Notes: generated by a model not told the origin, from the sequence alone. DNA of 64,000 nucleotides from Beijerinckiaceae bacterium (GCA_027531565.1 JAPZSB010000010.1:1-64000); one strand, 5' to 3'. Positions 1-9,108 are shown, counted from the stretch's first letter. Program-made: numbers and translations.

Positions 1-25
1 CGGCCTTTTCCGTTCCGGCCAGTTG

Positions 26-193
26 CCCCTCACCCTGCCTCGGGCTGCGCCCTCGGCCTCCCTCTCCCCGAGGGGAGAGGGGGAGCGCTCCGCCGCTTTC
101 GCTTTTTCACTTTCCCTCCCAACGCGCCTCCAGCCTGCCTCCCCACCTCTCCCCCTCGGGGAGAGGTCGCGAGCAAGGCGAGCGGGTGAGGGG
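26..193. repeat. Intergenic palindromic repeat unit
   Basis: Two hairpins are nested inside a longer inverted repeat. The outer arms are CCCCTCACCC (26-35) and GGGTGAGGGG (184-193). Inside lie CCCTCTCCCC/GGGGAGAGGG (60-69 and 72-81) and ACCTCTCCCC/GGGGAGAGGT (145-154 and 158-167), so the two inner hairpins are near copies of each other. This matches the look of common intergenic repeat units of many proteobacterial genomes. No gene is supported from 1 to 306. Function unknown; a mobile REP-like unit is the simplest reading. Confidence 0.7.
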
Positions 194-230
194 GCGAAAT
201 CATTCCTGTGATGGTTTGCCGGCCCTTACG

Positions 231-258
231 TTGACAGGGCCGCGGCAAAGCCTGTCAA
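231..258. promoter_or_regulatory. 8-bp inverted repeat upstream of the MetX-like gene
   Basis: TTGACAGG at 231-238 is mirrored exactly by CCTGTCAA at 251-258, with 12 bp between. Arm centres are 20 bp apart, about two helical turns, which suits a dimeric repressor. It lies about 50 bp before the start at 307, and TTGACA of the left arm could also serve as a -35 element. Seen directly; the operator role is inference. Confidence 0.4.
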
Positions 259-306
259 ATCATCAGGCAGGGATGGGACAAGCCATGCCCGGCGAGGGAG
301 GAAATC

Positions 307-1482
307 ATGAAAAGACTGATTGCGGCTCTGGCCCTTGCGGCCTCGCTGGTGGCGGCGCCAGCCGGCGCGCAGACCCTGCTGACCGAGAAGAAGACCTTCG
401 AGATCCCGAGTTTCACCACGCAATCGGGCCGGGTGCTGAAGAATGTGAAGGTAGGCTGGGAAAGTTACGGCACGCTCAATGCCGACAGGTCCAATGCGAT
501 CCTGATCTGCCATTTCTTTTCCGGTAACAGCCATGCCGCCGGGAAATACAAGGAAAGCGATGCCGCGCCGGGCTATTGGGATGCGATCATCGGGCCGGGC
601 AAGGCAATCGATACCAACAGGTATTTCGTGATCTCCTCCGATACGCTGGTAAACCTGAATACCGGTGATCCGAATACCGTCACGACCGGACCAGCCTCGA
701 TCAACCCCGATACCGGCAAGCCCTACGGGATGGATTTCCCGATCGTCACGATCCGGGATTTCATCGAGGTGCAGAAGCAGCTGGTCGACAGCCTCGGCAT
801 CAACCGGCTCCAGCTTGTCGCCGGCGCGTCGATGGGCGGCATCCAGACCTTCGAATGGGCCGCTACCTATCCGGATCGCGTGGCGCGGGCCATGCCGGTC
901 ATCTCCTTCGGCGAGGCCGATGCGAACCTGATCGCCTGGCTCGATATCTGGGCGGCGCCGATCCGGCTCGATCCGAACTGGAACAAGGGCGATTATTACG
1001 GCAAGACGCCGCCGAATGACGGGCTGGCCCAGGCGCTCAAGATCGTCACGCTCCACGCCAATCACTGGGACTGGGCGAACAAGACGTTCGGCCGCAAGCC
1101 GGCCAAGGAGGGCGAGAACCCGGCGGCGGGCTTCGACAAGCGTTTCCAGATCGAGCAGGTTCTGGACAATGCCGGTGCGGCGCGGGCCAAGGTTTCCGAC
1201 GCGAACCACTTCCTCTATCTCGTGAAGGCCAACCAGCTTTTCGTGGCCGGCGGTGGCACGCTCGACGAGGGGCTGAAGAAGATCAAGGCGCCGGTCCTGC
1301 TGGTGCATTCGCCGAAGGATCTCGTCTTCCCGCCGGGCGGCGTCGATGACACGGCGAACCGCCTCAAGCAGGCGGGCGTTTCGGTCACGCAGCTGCAGCT
1401 GCAGGGGGATCGCGGCCATCTCGATGGCGTGGTTTCGATGAAGCAGGTCGAGAACCAGATCCGCGATTTCCTTGCGAAGTAA
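307..1482 (+). CDS. Secreted MetX-like alpha/beta hydrolase (homoserine O-acetyltransferase fold)
   Basis: The 391-aa product resembles the MetX/homoserine acetyltransferase branch of the alpha/beta hydrolases. The nucleophile elbow GASMGG places Ser175, followed by QTFEWA as in MetX; likely triad partners are Asp338 (SPKDLVFP) and His371 (RGHLDG). Unlike cytoplasmic MetX it begins with a clear signal peptide (MKRLIAALALAASLVAAPAGAQ), so it should act in the periplasm. A strong GGGAGGAAAT Shine-Dalgarno fixes the start. Azl genes follow 65 bp downstream on the same strand. The substrate is unknown: an acyltransferase or esterase is possible, and a role in methionine synthesis is unlikely outside the cytoplasm. 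Confidence 0.85.
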   Translation: MKRLIAALALAASLVAAPAGAQTLLTEKKTFEIPSFTTQSGRVLKNVKVGWESYGTLNADRSNAILICHFFSGNSHAAGKYKESDAAPGYWDAIIGPGKAIDTNRYFVISSDTLVNLNTGDPNTVTTGPASINPDTGKPYGMDFPIVTIRDFIEVQKQLVDSLGINRLQLVAGASMGGIQTFEWAATYPDRVARAMPVISFGEADANLIAWLDIWAAPIRLDPNWNKGDYYGKTPPNDGLAQALKIVTLHANHWDWANKTFGRKPAKEGENPAAGFDKRFQIEQVLDNAGAARAKVSDANHFLYLVKANQLFVAGGGTLDEGLKKIKAPVLLVHSPKDLVFPPGGVDDTANRLKQAGVSVTQLQLQGDRGHLDGVVSMKQVENQIRDFLAK

Positions 1483-1547
1483 GGGGTGGAGCCGTTTTCC
1501 GGCTCGACGGGACCGGCGGCGGAGCTTAGCTTTGCCGCCATCCCACC

Positions 1548-2336
1548 ATGGCCGACGATTCCTCCCCTCCCTTGAAGACCCCGCGACAGGCGGCGCTCGC
1601 CGGTGCCAAGGCGGCTGCCGGCCTGCCGAGCTTCATGCTGATGGCCTCGCTGATCGGCGTCGGCGGGCTGTGCCGCGATGTCGGCTACCCGATGGGCGCG
1701 GCAGTTGCCTCGACGCTGCTGGTCTGGGCCGGGCCGGCGCAGATGGTGCTGTTCGGCTCCATCGCTGCCGGCGTGGCGCTGCCGCTGATCGCGGTGGCGA
1801 TCTGCGTGTCGTCGATCCGCTTCGTGCCGATGTGCATGTCGATCCTGCCGCTGATGCGTGAACCGGCGATTCCGGCCCGCGATGGCCAGCCGGCGCGGAA
1901 GGGCACGCCGACCTGGCTGATGCTGATCCTCGCGCATTTCGTGGCGGTGACGGCCTGGGTGGAAGGCATGCGCCGGCTGCCCGGCATGCCGAAGCCGGAG
2001 CGCATTCCCTATTTCCTGGCCTTTGCCTCGACCGTGATGCTCGCAGCCGCTTTCTCCACCGGCGCCGGCTATTACCTGATCGCGAAGCTGCCGCCGGCAC
2101 TGGCGGCCGGGCTGCTCTTCACCTCGCCGATCTATTTCACCGTGGCGCTGGCGGCCGGAGCGCGGCAGAGCGTGGACTGGCTGGCCCTCGTGCTGGGCTT
2201 CGGCGCGGCGCCGCTGGTGGCTCTGGTTGTGCCGGCCGGGTTCGACCTGATGGTCGGCGGGATCGGGATGGGCAGCCTTGCCTATGCGATCCATCGCCTC
2301 CAGCAGGCCAGGCGCCGGCGCGGGGAGGGGGCATGA
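1548..2336 (+). CDS. azlC: AzlC family branched-chain amino acid exporter, large subunit
   Basis: A 262-aa multi-pass membrane protein of the AzlC/YgaZ family, the large subunit of a two-component exporter of branched-chain amino acids and analogues. The AzlC region runs from about residue 12 (RQAALAGAKAAAGLPSFML) through several hydrophobic helices; the central segment around residues 100-125 is a charged cytoplasmic loop. Its last codon overlaps the start of azlD by four bases (ATGA), so the two are translationally coupled, the usual arrangement for this pair. Substrate range is inferred from the family only. Confidence 0.85.
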   Translation: MADDSSPPLKTPRQAALAGAKAAAGLPSFMLMASLIGVGGLCRDVGYPMGAAVASTLLVWAGPAQMVLFGSIAAGVALPLIAVAICVSSIRFVPMCMSILPLMREPAIPARDGQPARKGTPTWLMLILAHFVAVTAWVEGMRRLPGMPKPERIPYFLAFASTVMLAAAFSTGAGYYLIAKLPPALAAGLLFTSPIYFTVALAAGARQSVDWLALVLGFGAAPLVALVVPAGFDLMVGGIGMGSLAYAIHRLQQARRRRGEGA

Positions 2337-2701
2337 CGGCGACGCTGGCGGCCCTCGAGCACTGGAGCGGCGGGCTCTGGCCCTATCTCGTCGTGATCCT
2401 GTTCGGCTTCCTGCCCAGCGAAATCTGGCGCTGGGCCTCGGTTTTCCTCGTCCGCGGCCTTTCCGAAGATGCGGAAATCCTCGTCTGGGTGCGGGCGGTC
2501 GCCACCGCGCTTCTGGCCGGCGTGGTGGCGAAGCTGCTGCTCGTGCCCTCGGGGGCGTTGGCGGTGGTGCCGGTTTTCTGGCGCTGGGGCGCGCTCGGTG
2601 CCGGCATCCTCGCCTTCTTCGTCTTCCGGAAATCGATGCTGGCGGGGGTCATCATCGGCGAGGCGGTGCTGATCGGCGCGGCTTTGCTCGCCGCCGGGTG
2701 A
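2333..2701 (+). CDS. azlD: AzlD family transporter small subunit
   Basis: A 122-aa protein with about four transmembrane segments, of normal length for AzlD/YgaH. It forms the small partner of AzlC in the inner membrane. The start overlaps the azlC stop in an ATGA junction. The gene ends directly against the stop codon of the leftward gene that begins at 3136, with no base between, so any terminator must lie inside that gene. Confidence 0.8.
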   Translation: MTATLAALEHWSGGLWPYLVVILFGFLPSEIWRWASVFLVRGLSEDAEILVWVRAVATALLAGVVAKLLLVPSGALAVVPVFWRWGALGAGILAFFVFRKSMLAGVIIGEAVLIGAALLAAG

Positions 2702-3136
2702 TCATGGCAGGGTGGGGATCTGGAGCAGTTTGCGCAGCGAACGGCCGTCGCGGTTGCGGATTTCGGTGATCAGCCAGGGGCCCGAGGCGCGGTCGAACAG
2801 GAACTCGACCTCGCCGGGCGCGCCCTTCTCGCGGAAGCGGAGGAGGACCCTTGCGCGCTGGTGGTCGATGCGCTGGGACCAGCCGGTCTCGGCCTGTTCC
2901 ATGCGGTTTGCCGGGTTCCGCATGACGACGTCGCCATCGATATCGGCGCGGGCGAGGGCGGCAAGCAGCCTGTCGACCAGCGGCAGGCGGGCGGGATCGG
3001 GCGGCTGGCCGTGCGTGTAGCGCCAGGCGATCCGCCGGACGATCTCGCGCGGTTCATCGCGCGGTTCCTGCGCCTGTGCCGGCGCACCAAGCGCCGTGAA
3101 GCCGGCCAGCAGCAGGGCCAGGACGGGCCGTTTCAC
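2702..3136 (-). CDS. Hypothetical secreted protein
   Basis: A 144-aa product with a clear Sec signal peptide (MKRPVLALLLAGFTALGAPAQAQ), so probably periplasmic. I do not recognise the mature domain. It is charged, lacks cysteine, and ends in a segment (GPWLITEIRNRDGRSLRKLL) that reads like the last beta strands of a small alpha/beta fold. It overlaps the upstream HIT gene by four bases (ATGA), so it is translated in step with it. The pairing is noted but gives no function. Confidence 0.75.
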   Translation of the reverse strand: MKRPVLALLLAGFTALGAPAQAQEPRDEPREIVRRIAWRYTHGQPPDPARLPLVDRLLAALARADIDGDVVMRNPANRMEQAETGWSQRIDHQRARVLLRFREKGAPGEVEFLFDRASGPWLITEIRNRDGRSLRKLLQIPTLP

Positions 3137-3555
3137 TGGCCGAGGGCAGCCCGGATGCGCGCGGCCTGTTCCGCCAGCACGGCCATATCGCCGCGCGGGG
3201 CGGGATGCGGCGTCATGCGCTGGTCTTCCCAGCGCGGCAGGACGTGGAAATGCAGGTGGAAGACTTCCTGTCCGCCGGCGGCTTCCGAGAATTGCTGGAG
3301 GGTGATGCCCTCCGCACCGAGCGCTTCCTTCGCTGCCAGCGCGATGCGTTGCACACGGCGGATCAGGGCCGCGAGATCATCCGGGGCAATGTCGAGCAGG
3401 TTGCGGGCGGGAACCTTCGGGATCACCAGCAGATGCCCGGGCGAACGCGGCATGATGTCCATGAAGGAGAGCACGGCCTCATCCTCATAGACCCTGTGGC
3501 AGGGAATCTCGCCGCGCAGGATCTTCGCGAAGATGTTGTCGGGGTCATACGGCAT
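3133..3555 (-). CDS. HIT family nucleotide hydrolase
   Basis: A 140-aa histidine-triad protein. The signature VFHLHFHVLPR places the triad at His100, His102 and His104; family members cleave nucleoside phosphoramidates and related alpha-phosphate bonds with the middle His as nucleophile. An upstream GTG (3561) is in frame, but AGGAC sits 7-8 bases before the ATG at 3555, which I prefer. It is the first gene of a two-gene leftward unit with the secreted protein at 2702-3136. The cellular substrate cannot be read from sequence. Confidence 0.88.
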   Translation of the reverse strand: MPYDPDNIFAKILRGEIPCHRVYEDEAVLSFMDIMPRSPGHLLVIPKVPARNLLDIAPDDLAALIRRVQRIALAAKEALGAEGITLQQFSEAAGGQEVFHLHFHVLPRWEDQRMTPHPAPRGDMAVLAEQAARIRAALGQ

Positions 3556-3642
3556 GGTCACGTCCTGATCCTTCCGGTGGCAGTGCAGGCAACAGAAAAG
3601 GGCGGCCGAAGCCGCCCTTGAGCCGGTCGTTCCGCCTTGGGC

Positions 3643-3984
3643 TTACCAATAGCGGCGGCGGCGGACGTAGTAAACGCGGCGGCGCGGCCGGACATAGACG
3701 ACGCGGCGGCGGACCGGGCGGTAATAGACAACGCGGCGGCGGACCGGGCGGCGGTAATAGTAATACTGGGTCTGCTCGGATTCCGGCAGTTCGCTGTCCG
3801 GGGCCATATCCTGCAGGCCGGCCGGTTCGGCTTCCGGAAGGGCGCCTTCCGGGTTCAGGGCCGGGGCCGCTTCGGCGGCGGTCGGGGCCATCAGCGCGGT
3901 GGCGCCGGCGGCGACGACGGCGAAGCCGAACAGCGCCTTCAGGGCACCGCGGCGGTCGAGACGGGATTGTGCGGTCTGTTCCAT
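3643..3984 (-). CDS. Tat-like secreted Arg/Tyr-rich small protein
   Basis: A 113-aa protein. The N-terminus has a twin-arginine-like motif (RRGALK) before a hydrophobic stretch and an Ala-rich cleavage region, so export by Tat is likely. The mature part has an acidic Pro-rich linker (about 44-70) and a C-terminal third made of repeated blocks of Arg, Val and Tyr (RRPVRRRVVYYRP and variants), ending in RRRRYW. The strong change from acidic to very basic is visible, with no known domain. A good AGGAGAAGG ribosome site lies upstream. Such basic tails may bind anionic envelope polymers; this is a guess. Confidence 0.7.
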   Translation of the reverse strand: MEQTAQSRLDRRGALKALFGFAVVAAGATALMAPTAAEAAPALNPEGALPEAEPAGLQDMAPDSELPESEQTQYYYYRRPVRRRVVYYRPVRRRVVYVRPRRRVYYVRRRRYW

Positions 3985-4100
3985 GGTCTTTCCTTCTCCT
4001 GCTCTTTCGCCGCCACCCGATGGCGAAGGTTGTCAGCATCAGCATGTTCAGTGTGCGCCGATGAATGCAGGCTGACAATGCACCGGATCAACCAGGGTGA

Positions 4101-4118
4101 ATGTGCGGGATCGCACAT
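4101..4118. other. Short perfect hairpin between two leftward genes
   Basis: ATGTGCG (4101-4107) and CGCACAT (4112-4118) flank four bases. It lies 42 bp past the end of the acetyltransferase gene and 117 bp before the start of the small secreted protein gene. No T-run follows on the transcribed strand, so it could be a factor-dependent terminator or an operator. Confidence 0.35.
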
Positions 4119-4160
4119 CGTTTGATGTCCACAGGGAATGGCCACCGCCGGGGCGCGCCC

Positions 4161-5513
<1,353 letters not shown>

Positions 5514-5562
5514 GCCTCACCATGTAACGTCCGGGCGCCCCGAACCAAGGGGGCCGGCCGCG

Positions 5563-6321
5563 TCAGGCCGGGATAAAGCCTTCGAAGACGATCTGGTCGA
5601 CATGCGGGCGCAGCCGGTCCGCATTTGCCTGGTCGCGCACGGTCCAGCTCATCAGCGGCAGGCCGAGGCCGTAGCGGCTGAGGAACGGCGCGGCGCTGGG
5701 AATTGCGGCTTGGTTCCAGGACACGAAATCGGGCTGTGATTCCGGCAGATGCAGGAGATTGGCCAGCCGGAACCGGCCTTCCTCGTCGAGGCCGGCCTCG
5801 GGATCCTCGAAGGACGGCATGCCGACAATGCCGAGCGGAACCTGTGCCCCGGCCTTTCGCAGGGCCACCAGCACGCCGGGATCGAAGGATTTCAGCACCA
5901 ACGGGCCCGCATAGCCCCGGAGCGCCGCAAGCGCCGCCCGGGCCAGCGTGTCGTCGCCGTTGAAGCGGCTTTTGACCTCGACCACAAGCGGCACGCGTCC
6001 GGCCACCAGCGCCAGCAGGGCGGCGAGCGTCTCGATGCCATGGTCGCCACGGCGGAACGGAATTGCCGCGAGGTCAGCCGCCGGCCGGGCATCGACCCGG
6101 CCGGTTTCAATGGTCAGCCGGTCGAGCGTGAAGTCGTGGAAGACCACGGCCTCGCCATCGCCGCTGAGCTGGATGTCGCATTCGATGCCATAGCCCCGCA
6201 CGATCGCGGCCTCGAAGGCGGCCCGCGTGTTTTCCATCCGGCCGGAGCCGGCATCATGGAAGCCGCGATGGGCGATCGGCCGGTCGAGGAAGCCGGCAGG
6301 GAGCGGGCGGGGCTGGTACAT
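5563..6321 (-). CDS. Glycerophosphodiester phosphodiesterase
   Basis: A 252-aa GDPD of UgpQ type, hydrolysing glycerophosphodiesters to glycerol 3-phosphate and an alcohol. Catalytic and metal residues are visible: His18-Arg19 in AHRGFHD, Glu30-Asn-Thr, Glu47 and Asp49 in IECDIQ, and His62 in VVFHDFTLDR; Glu-Lys in VVEVKSRF supports the barrel. No signal peptide, so cytoplasmic. Its ATG overlaps the last base of the ridA stop (TGATG), showing translational coupling. Confidence 0.9.
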   Translation of the reverse strand: MYQPRPLPAGFLDRPIAHRGFHDAGSGRMENTRAAFEAAIVRGYGIECDIQLSGDGEAVVFHDFTLDRLTIETGRVDARPAADLAAIPFRRGDHGIETLAALLALVAGRVPLVVEVKSRFNGDDTLARAALAALRGYAGPLVLKSFDPGVLVALRKAGAQVPLGIVGMPSFEDPEAGLDEEGRFRLANLLHLPESQPDFVSWNQAAIPSAAPFLSRYGLGLPLMSWTVRDQANADRLRPHVDQIVFEGFIPA

Positions 6322-6791
6322 CAGGCGATCTCGAACATGCCCTCGACCTCGACCGCGCAGTCCAGCGGCAGGACGGGGACACCGACGGTGGAGCGGGCAT
6401 GCTTGCCGGCATCGCCCAGCGCGAGGACCATCAGATCCGAGGCGCCGTTCATCACCTGCGGCAGGGGCGTGAAATCCGGCGTGGCGGCGATGAACCCGCC
6501 GAGGCGGATGCAGGCGCGCAGGCGATCGAGCGAGCCGAGAGCCGCCTTGGCCTGGGCCAGCACGTTGATCGCGCAGAACCGGGCCGCCTCGACACCGGCC
6601 TCCATTGTCACCGCGCCGCCGAGCTTGCCCTTGTGCCGGTCGGCCAGCTTGCCATCCGGGCCGACGCAGACCTGGCCGGCAATGACCAGCAGCGAGCCGC
6701 TGATGCGCCAGGGGACGTAATTCGCCACCGGCGGTACCGGGACGGGCAGGACAATGCCTTGTTCGCGCAAACGATTTTCAATATCGGACAT
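6321..6791 (-). CDS. RidA/YjgF family enamine/imine deaminase
   Basis: A 156-aa Rid-family protein, which frees ammonia from reactive enamine/imine intermediates of PLP enzymes. The C-terminal family motif is present as HARSTVGVPVLPLDCAVEVEG, with the Arg of ARS in the place of the catalytic arginine. The frame is open further upstream, but the ATG at 6791 has GAGG five bases before it and matches the family length. It heads the ridA-GDPD-acetyltransferase unit. It is of the longer YjgF subgroup rather than the short archetypal RidA. Confidence 0.88.
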   Translation of the reverse strand: MSDIENRLREQGIVLPVPVPPVANYVPWRISGSLLVIAGQVCVGPDGKLADRHKGKLGGAVTMEAGVEAARFCAINVLAQAKAALGSLDRLRACIRLGGFIAATPDFTPLPQVMNGASDLMVLALGDAGKHARSTVGVPVLPLDCAVEVEGMFEIA

Positions 6792-7026
6792 GACAACCTC
6801 GATCTGGATGGCGGCAGCATGCCCGGAGGGGATGCCGCCCCGCCTTCCGATTATCGCAAGAGCGGGGCGAAGGGCAGGGGGGTGATCACGGGGATGTGTG
6901 AATTCCTGCCGGATTTTCGCCATGCCGGCAGGGTCTTCTCCTCACCATGACACCGTGGCCGGCCCGGAATTCCCTTGATCGGAACCCGCCCCGGCCTCAC
7001 CCTGCCGATCCCGAGGGAGACTGGAC

Positions 7027-7890
7027 TTGGAACGAATCATGCCACGCAATCTCGCCGCTACCCTGCTTGGCCCGCTGGTCCTGGCGTCGTTGACCTCGGT
7101 CGCGCCCGCCCTTGCGCAGGGGGTGCTGCCGAGCGGCGTCCAGCTGCAGCCGCATCGCATTGCCTACGAGATCAGCCTCGGCAAGCGGAGCGGATCGGCA
7201 CTTACCTCGGCCTCCGGTTTGATGGCGCTCGAATTCACCGGCAACCGCTGCGACGGCTTCGTCACGAATTTCCGGCAGGCGACGATGCTCGCCGATTCGG
7301 ACGGGCAGAGCCGGAACCTCGATTTCCGGGTCAATCTCTGGGAGGAGGGCGCGGGCAAGCGCTTCCGCTTTACGGTCAAGAACGATGTCAACGGCCAGAC
7401 CACGCGCGACGCGGATGGCGAGGCCCAGCGCGTGCGCGATGGCTCGGTCTCGGTGGCGATGAAGAAGCCGCGGGGCAAGAAGGGCGATTTCGACGGGAAT
7501 ATCCTGTTTCCCTCGGCCATGATGATCCAGCTGGTCGAAGCGGCCCTCAAGGGCGAACGCCGGTACGAGGCGCGGCTCTTCGACGGGTCCGAGGGCGGCG
7601 AGAAGGTCTTCGAGACGATCGCCTCGATCGGTCCGCGGCTCGAGGGCGACCGCAACAGCCGGCTTGAGCCGGCCCTGCAGGTTTCCAGCCTCGAGAAGGT
7701 GCCGCGCTGGCCGGTTTCGATGAGCTATTTCGACGGCGGCCCCGGTGACCGCGTGCCCGTCTACACGATGAAGAGCGTGACCTTCGCCAATGGCGTCGTC
7801 AGCGATCTCGTGTTCGAGTTCCCCGAATTCTCGCTCGCCGCCAAAGCGGTCCGCTACGAGCCGCTGCCGGAAGAGGCGTGCGGGCGCTGA
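7027..7890 (+). CDS. eipB: EipB-like periplasmic cell envelope integrity protein (DUF1849)
   Basis: A 287-aa DUF1849 protein. Family members such as Brucella EipB are periplasmic beta-spiral proteins needed for envelope integrity under stress. A signal peptide ends near APALAQG. Cys75 (GNRCDGF) and Cys285, two residues before the end, match the pair that forms the conserved disulfide in EipB. The start is TTG with GAGGGAG eight bases upstream; an in-frame ATG at 7039 would also leave a full signal peptide. No operon partner is evident; the divergent neighbour is ridA. Confidence 0.87.
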   Translation: MERIMPRNLAATLLGPLVLASLTSVAPALAQGVLPSGVQLQPHRIAYEISLGKRSGSALTSASGLMALEFTGNRCDGFVTNFRQATMLADSDGQSRNLDFRVNLWEEGAGKRFRFTVKNDVNGQTTRDADGEAQRVRDGSVSVAMKKPRGKKGDFDGNILFPSAMMIQLVEAALKGERRYEARLFDGSEGGEKVFETIASIGPRLEGDRNSRLEPALQVSSLEKVPRWPVSMSYFDGGPGDRVPVYTMKSVTFANGVVSDLVFEFPEFSLAAKAVRYEPLPEEACGR

Positions 7891-7927
7891 GGGTTGATAT
7901 GTACCTAGGCAGCCAGGTGCTGTGATT

Positions 7928-8389
7928 TCAGCGGACCCAATCGGGCTGAATGTCGACTTCGAACACTGGATCCCGCACCCAACGGAAATAAGCCACGCTG
8001 CTGATAATGCCACCTTCAACGAAGCTCCGATCGTGACGACGCCAATATTCCAGCACGCGACGCGGCTCGCTGTTCATCGTATCGCCTCCACGGCACTCAG
8101 GGTGGGGGGCAGCACTATCGAAATCATGCCTTGGTGGGTCACCGTAGTGAAGTTTCTTGTTTTGAATGGCTTCAGCGATCGTTTGCCCATCGGAGTTCAC
8201 AGCTGAAATGGCCACCAAAAACCTGCGTTTGCACTTTTGGCAGCCAATCTCGGCAAGAGCTATTTCGCTAACTTCAATGCTAGCAGACCGGTTAGGCTCG
8301 AACGTGCAGTAACGAGGCACCGCGTGCTCATCATACCAGATCGGTGGCGTGCTGATGCGAGATACAATGTCTTCGTAGCTGGCGTGCAT
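7928..8389 (-). CDS. Hypothetical Cys-containing protein, probably acquired
   Basis: A 153-aa protein read from the ATG at 8389 (MHASYEDIVSRI), which has GAGG about nine bases upstream; the frame stays open to 8503. It has RYC, GCQKCK and PECRGG, which could together hold a metal ion, then TMNSEPRRVLEYWRR. I recall similar short proteins scattered through genomic islands and phage-derived regions but know no function. Base composition is clearly lower in G+C than all neighbours, and it is flanked by non-coding DNA of the same composition. Both point to horizontal transfer. Confidence 0.6.
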   Translation of the reverse strand: MHASYEDIVSRISTPPIWYDEHAVPRYCTFEPNRSASIEVSEIALAEIGCQKCKRRFLVAISAVNSDGQTIAEAIQNKKLHYGDPPRHDFDSAAPHPECRGGDTMNSEPRRVLEYWRRHDRSFVEGGIISSVAYFRWVRDPVFEVDIQPDWVR

Positions 8390-8510
8390 AAGGTATGGCC
8401 TCGTCCCAATTTGCTGCGTCATTATCCCGATTAGTGAAGCAGGTTGCCAAAAAACGATTACAAGGCGATGGCAAGTTCTCGGCAGGCAACCGAATATCAT
8501 CAAATAACCA

Positions 8511-8530
8511 GTAGCTCAGTCTGGATAGAG
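8511..8530 (+). other. tRNA D-arm-like fragment
   Basis: The 20 bases GTAGCTCAGTCTGGATAGAG match the 5' half and D-arm of an Arg-type tRNA (GTAGCTCAG-TGGATAGAG pattern), with the GCTC/GAGT stem formable through one wobble pair. No anticodon arm or T-arm follows, so this is not a working tRNA. It lies beside the lower-G+C gene and may be a remnant of an integration site. The 8390-8612 stretch around it holds no supported gene. Confidence 0.4.
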
Positions 8531-8612
8531 TAAAGTCGGGGGGTGGTCACCCGTAGCCACTGGCCGCCACCACCTCTCTCGTTGAATGGGGTGACGCGTA
8601 ACTCCTGATCCC

Positions 8613-8912
8613 TCAGCAGAAATCGCCGGGGCCGGGTGCGGCGCCGGCCAGCTGGCGCTGCGCCGTGGCGATCCATTCCGGGCGGAGCTGGCGGTCGGCC
8701 GAAAAGGCGAGGAGCAGGCTCTCGTCCTGGCCGAGATAATCCAGCACGGAGGCGAGGAAGCCGGGATTGGCGGCGGCCTCGCGCAGTCTTGCCGGGTCGA
8801 TTCCCGTCAGGGCGAGGAAGCGGCCGAGGCGCTCCATGTCTTCGGCGAGGAAACCGAGCGCGTCGATGGCCAGCGCCTCGGCATCCGGTCCCTTGTTCTT
8901 CAGGCGCATCAT
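8613..8912 (-). CDS. DUF3572 family protein
   Basis: A 99-aa small protein of the DUF3572 family, found almost only in Hyphomicrobiales and relatives and commonly beside divK. The pattern ALAIDALGFLAEDMERLGRFL and the C-terminal LLAFSADRQLRPEWI are typical. The ATG at 8912 is preceded by AGGGAG at proper distance; the open frame to 8957 is therefore not used. It is all-helical, without signal peptide. Function is unknown; divergent pairing with the divK-pleD operon suggests, but does not prove, a cell-cycle link. Confidence 0.8.
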   Translation of the reverse strand: MMRLKNKGPDAEALAIDALGFLAEDMERLGRFLALTGIDPARLREAAANPGFLASVLDYLGQDESLLLAFSADRQLRPEWIATAQRQLAGAAPGPGDFC

Positions 8913-9108
8913 CCGGGTCTCCCTGTCGAAAGGCCGGCCACCTTCCGGTCTCGGCAAGCGACTTTAAACCATCTTTGCCGAAGGGGGGCATGCCGGGGTA
9001 GCATCCGGGGCGGATTACAGATTGATTCAGGGTTGCTGGCTAGGGTGAACACGGATTGGGCAGCCCACGTTTCGGGCAGCCGGGGAATGCGGGTTCAGGC
9101 GGTCGGGG

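Noticed and set aside
200-306. SAM-II riboswitch, considered because a MetX-like gene follows
   Set aside because: The conserved pseudoknot bases are not present, and the gene product is exported, so methionine control is not expected.
8511-8590. A complete tRNA gene
   Set aside because: Only the D-arm region matches; acceptor, anticodon and T-arms cannot be formed.
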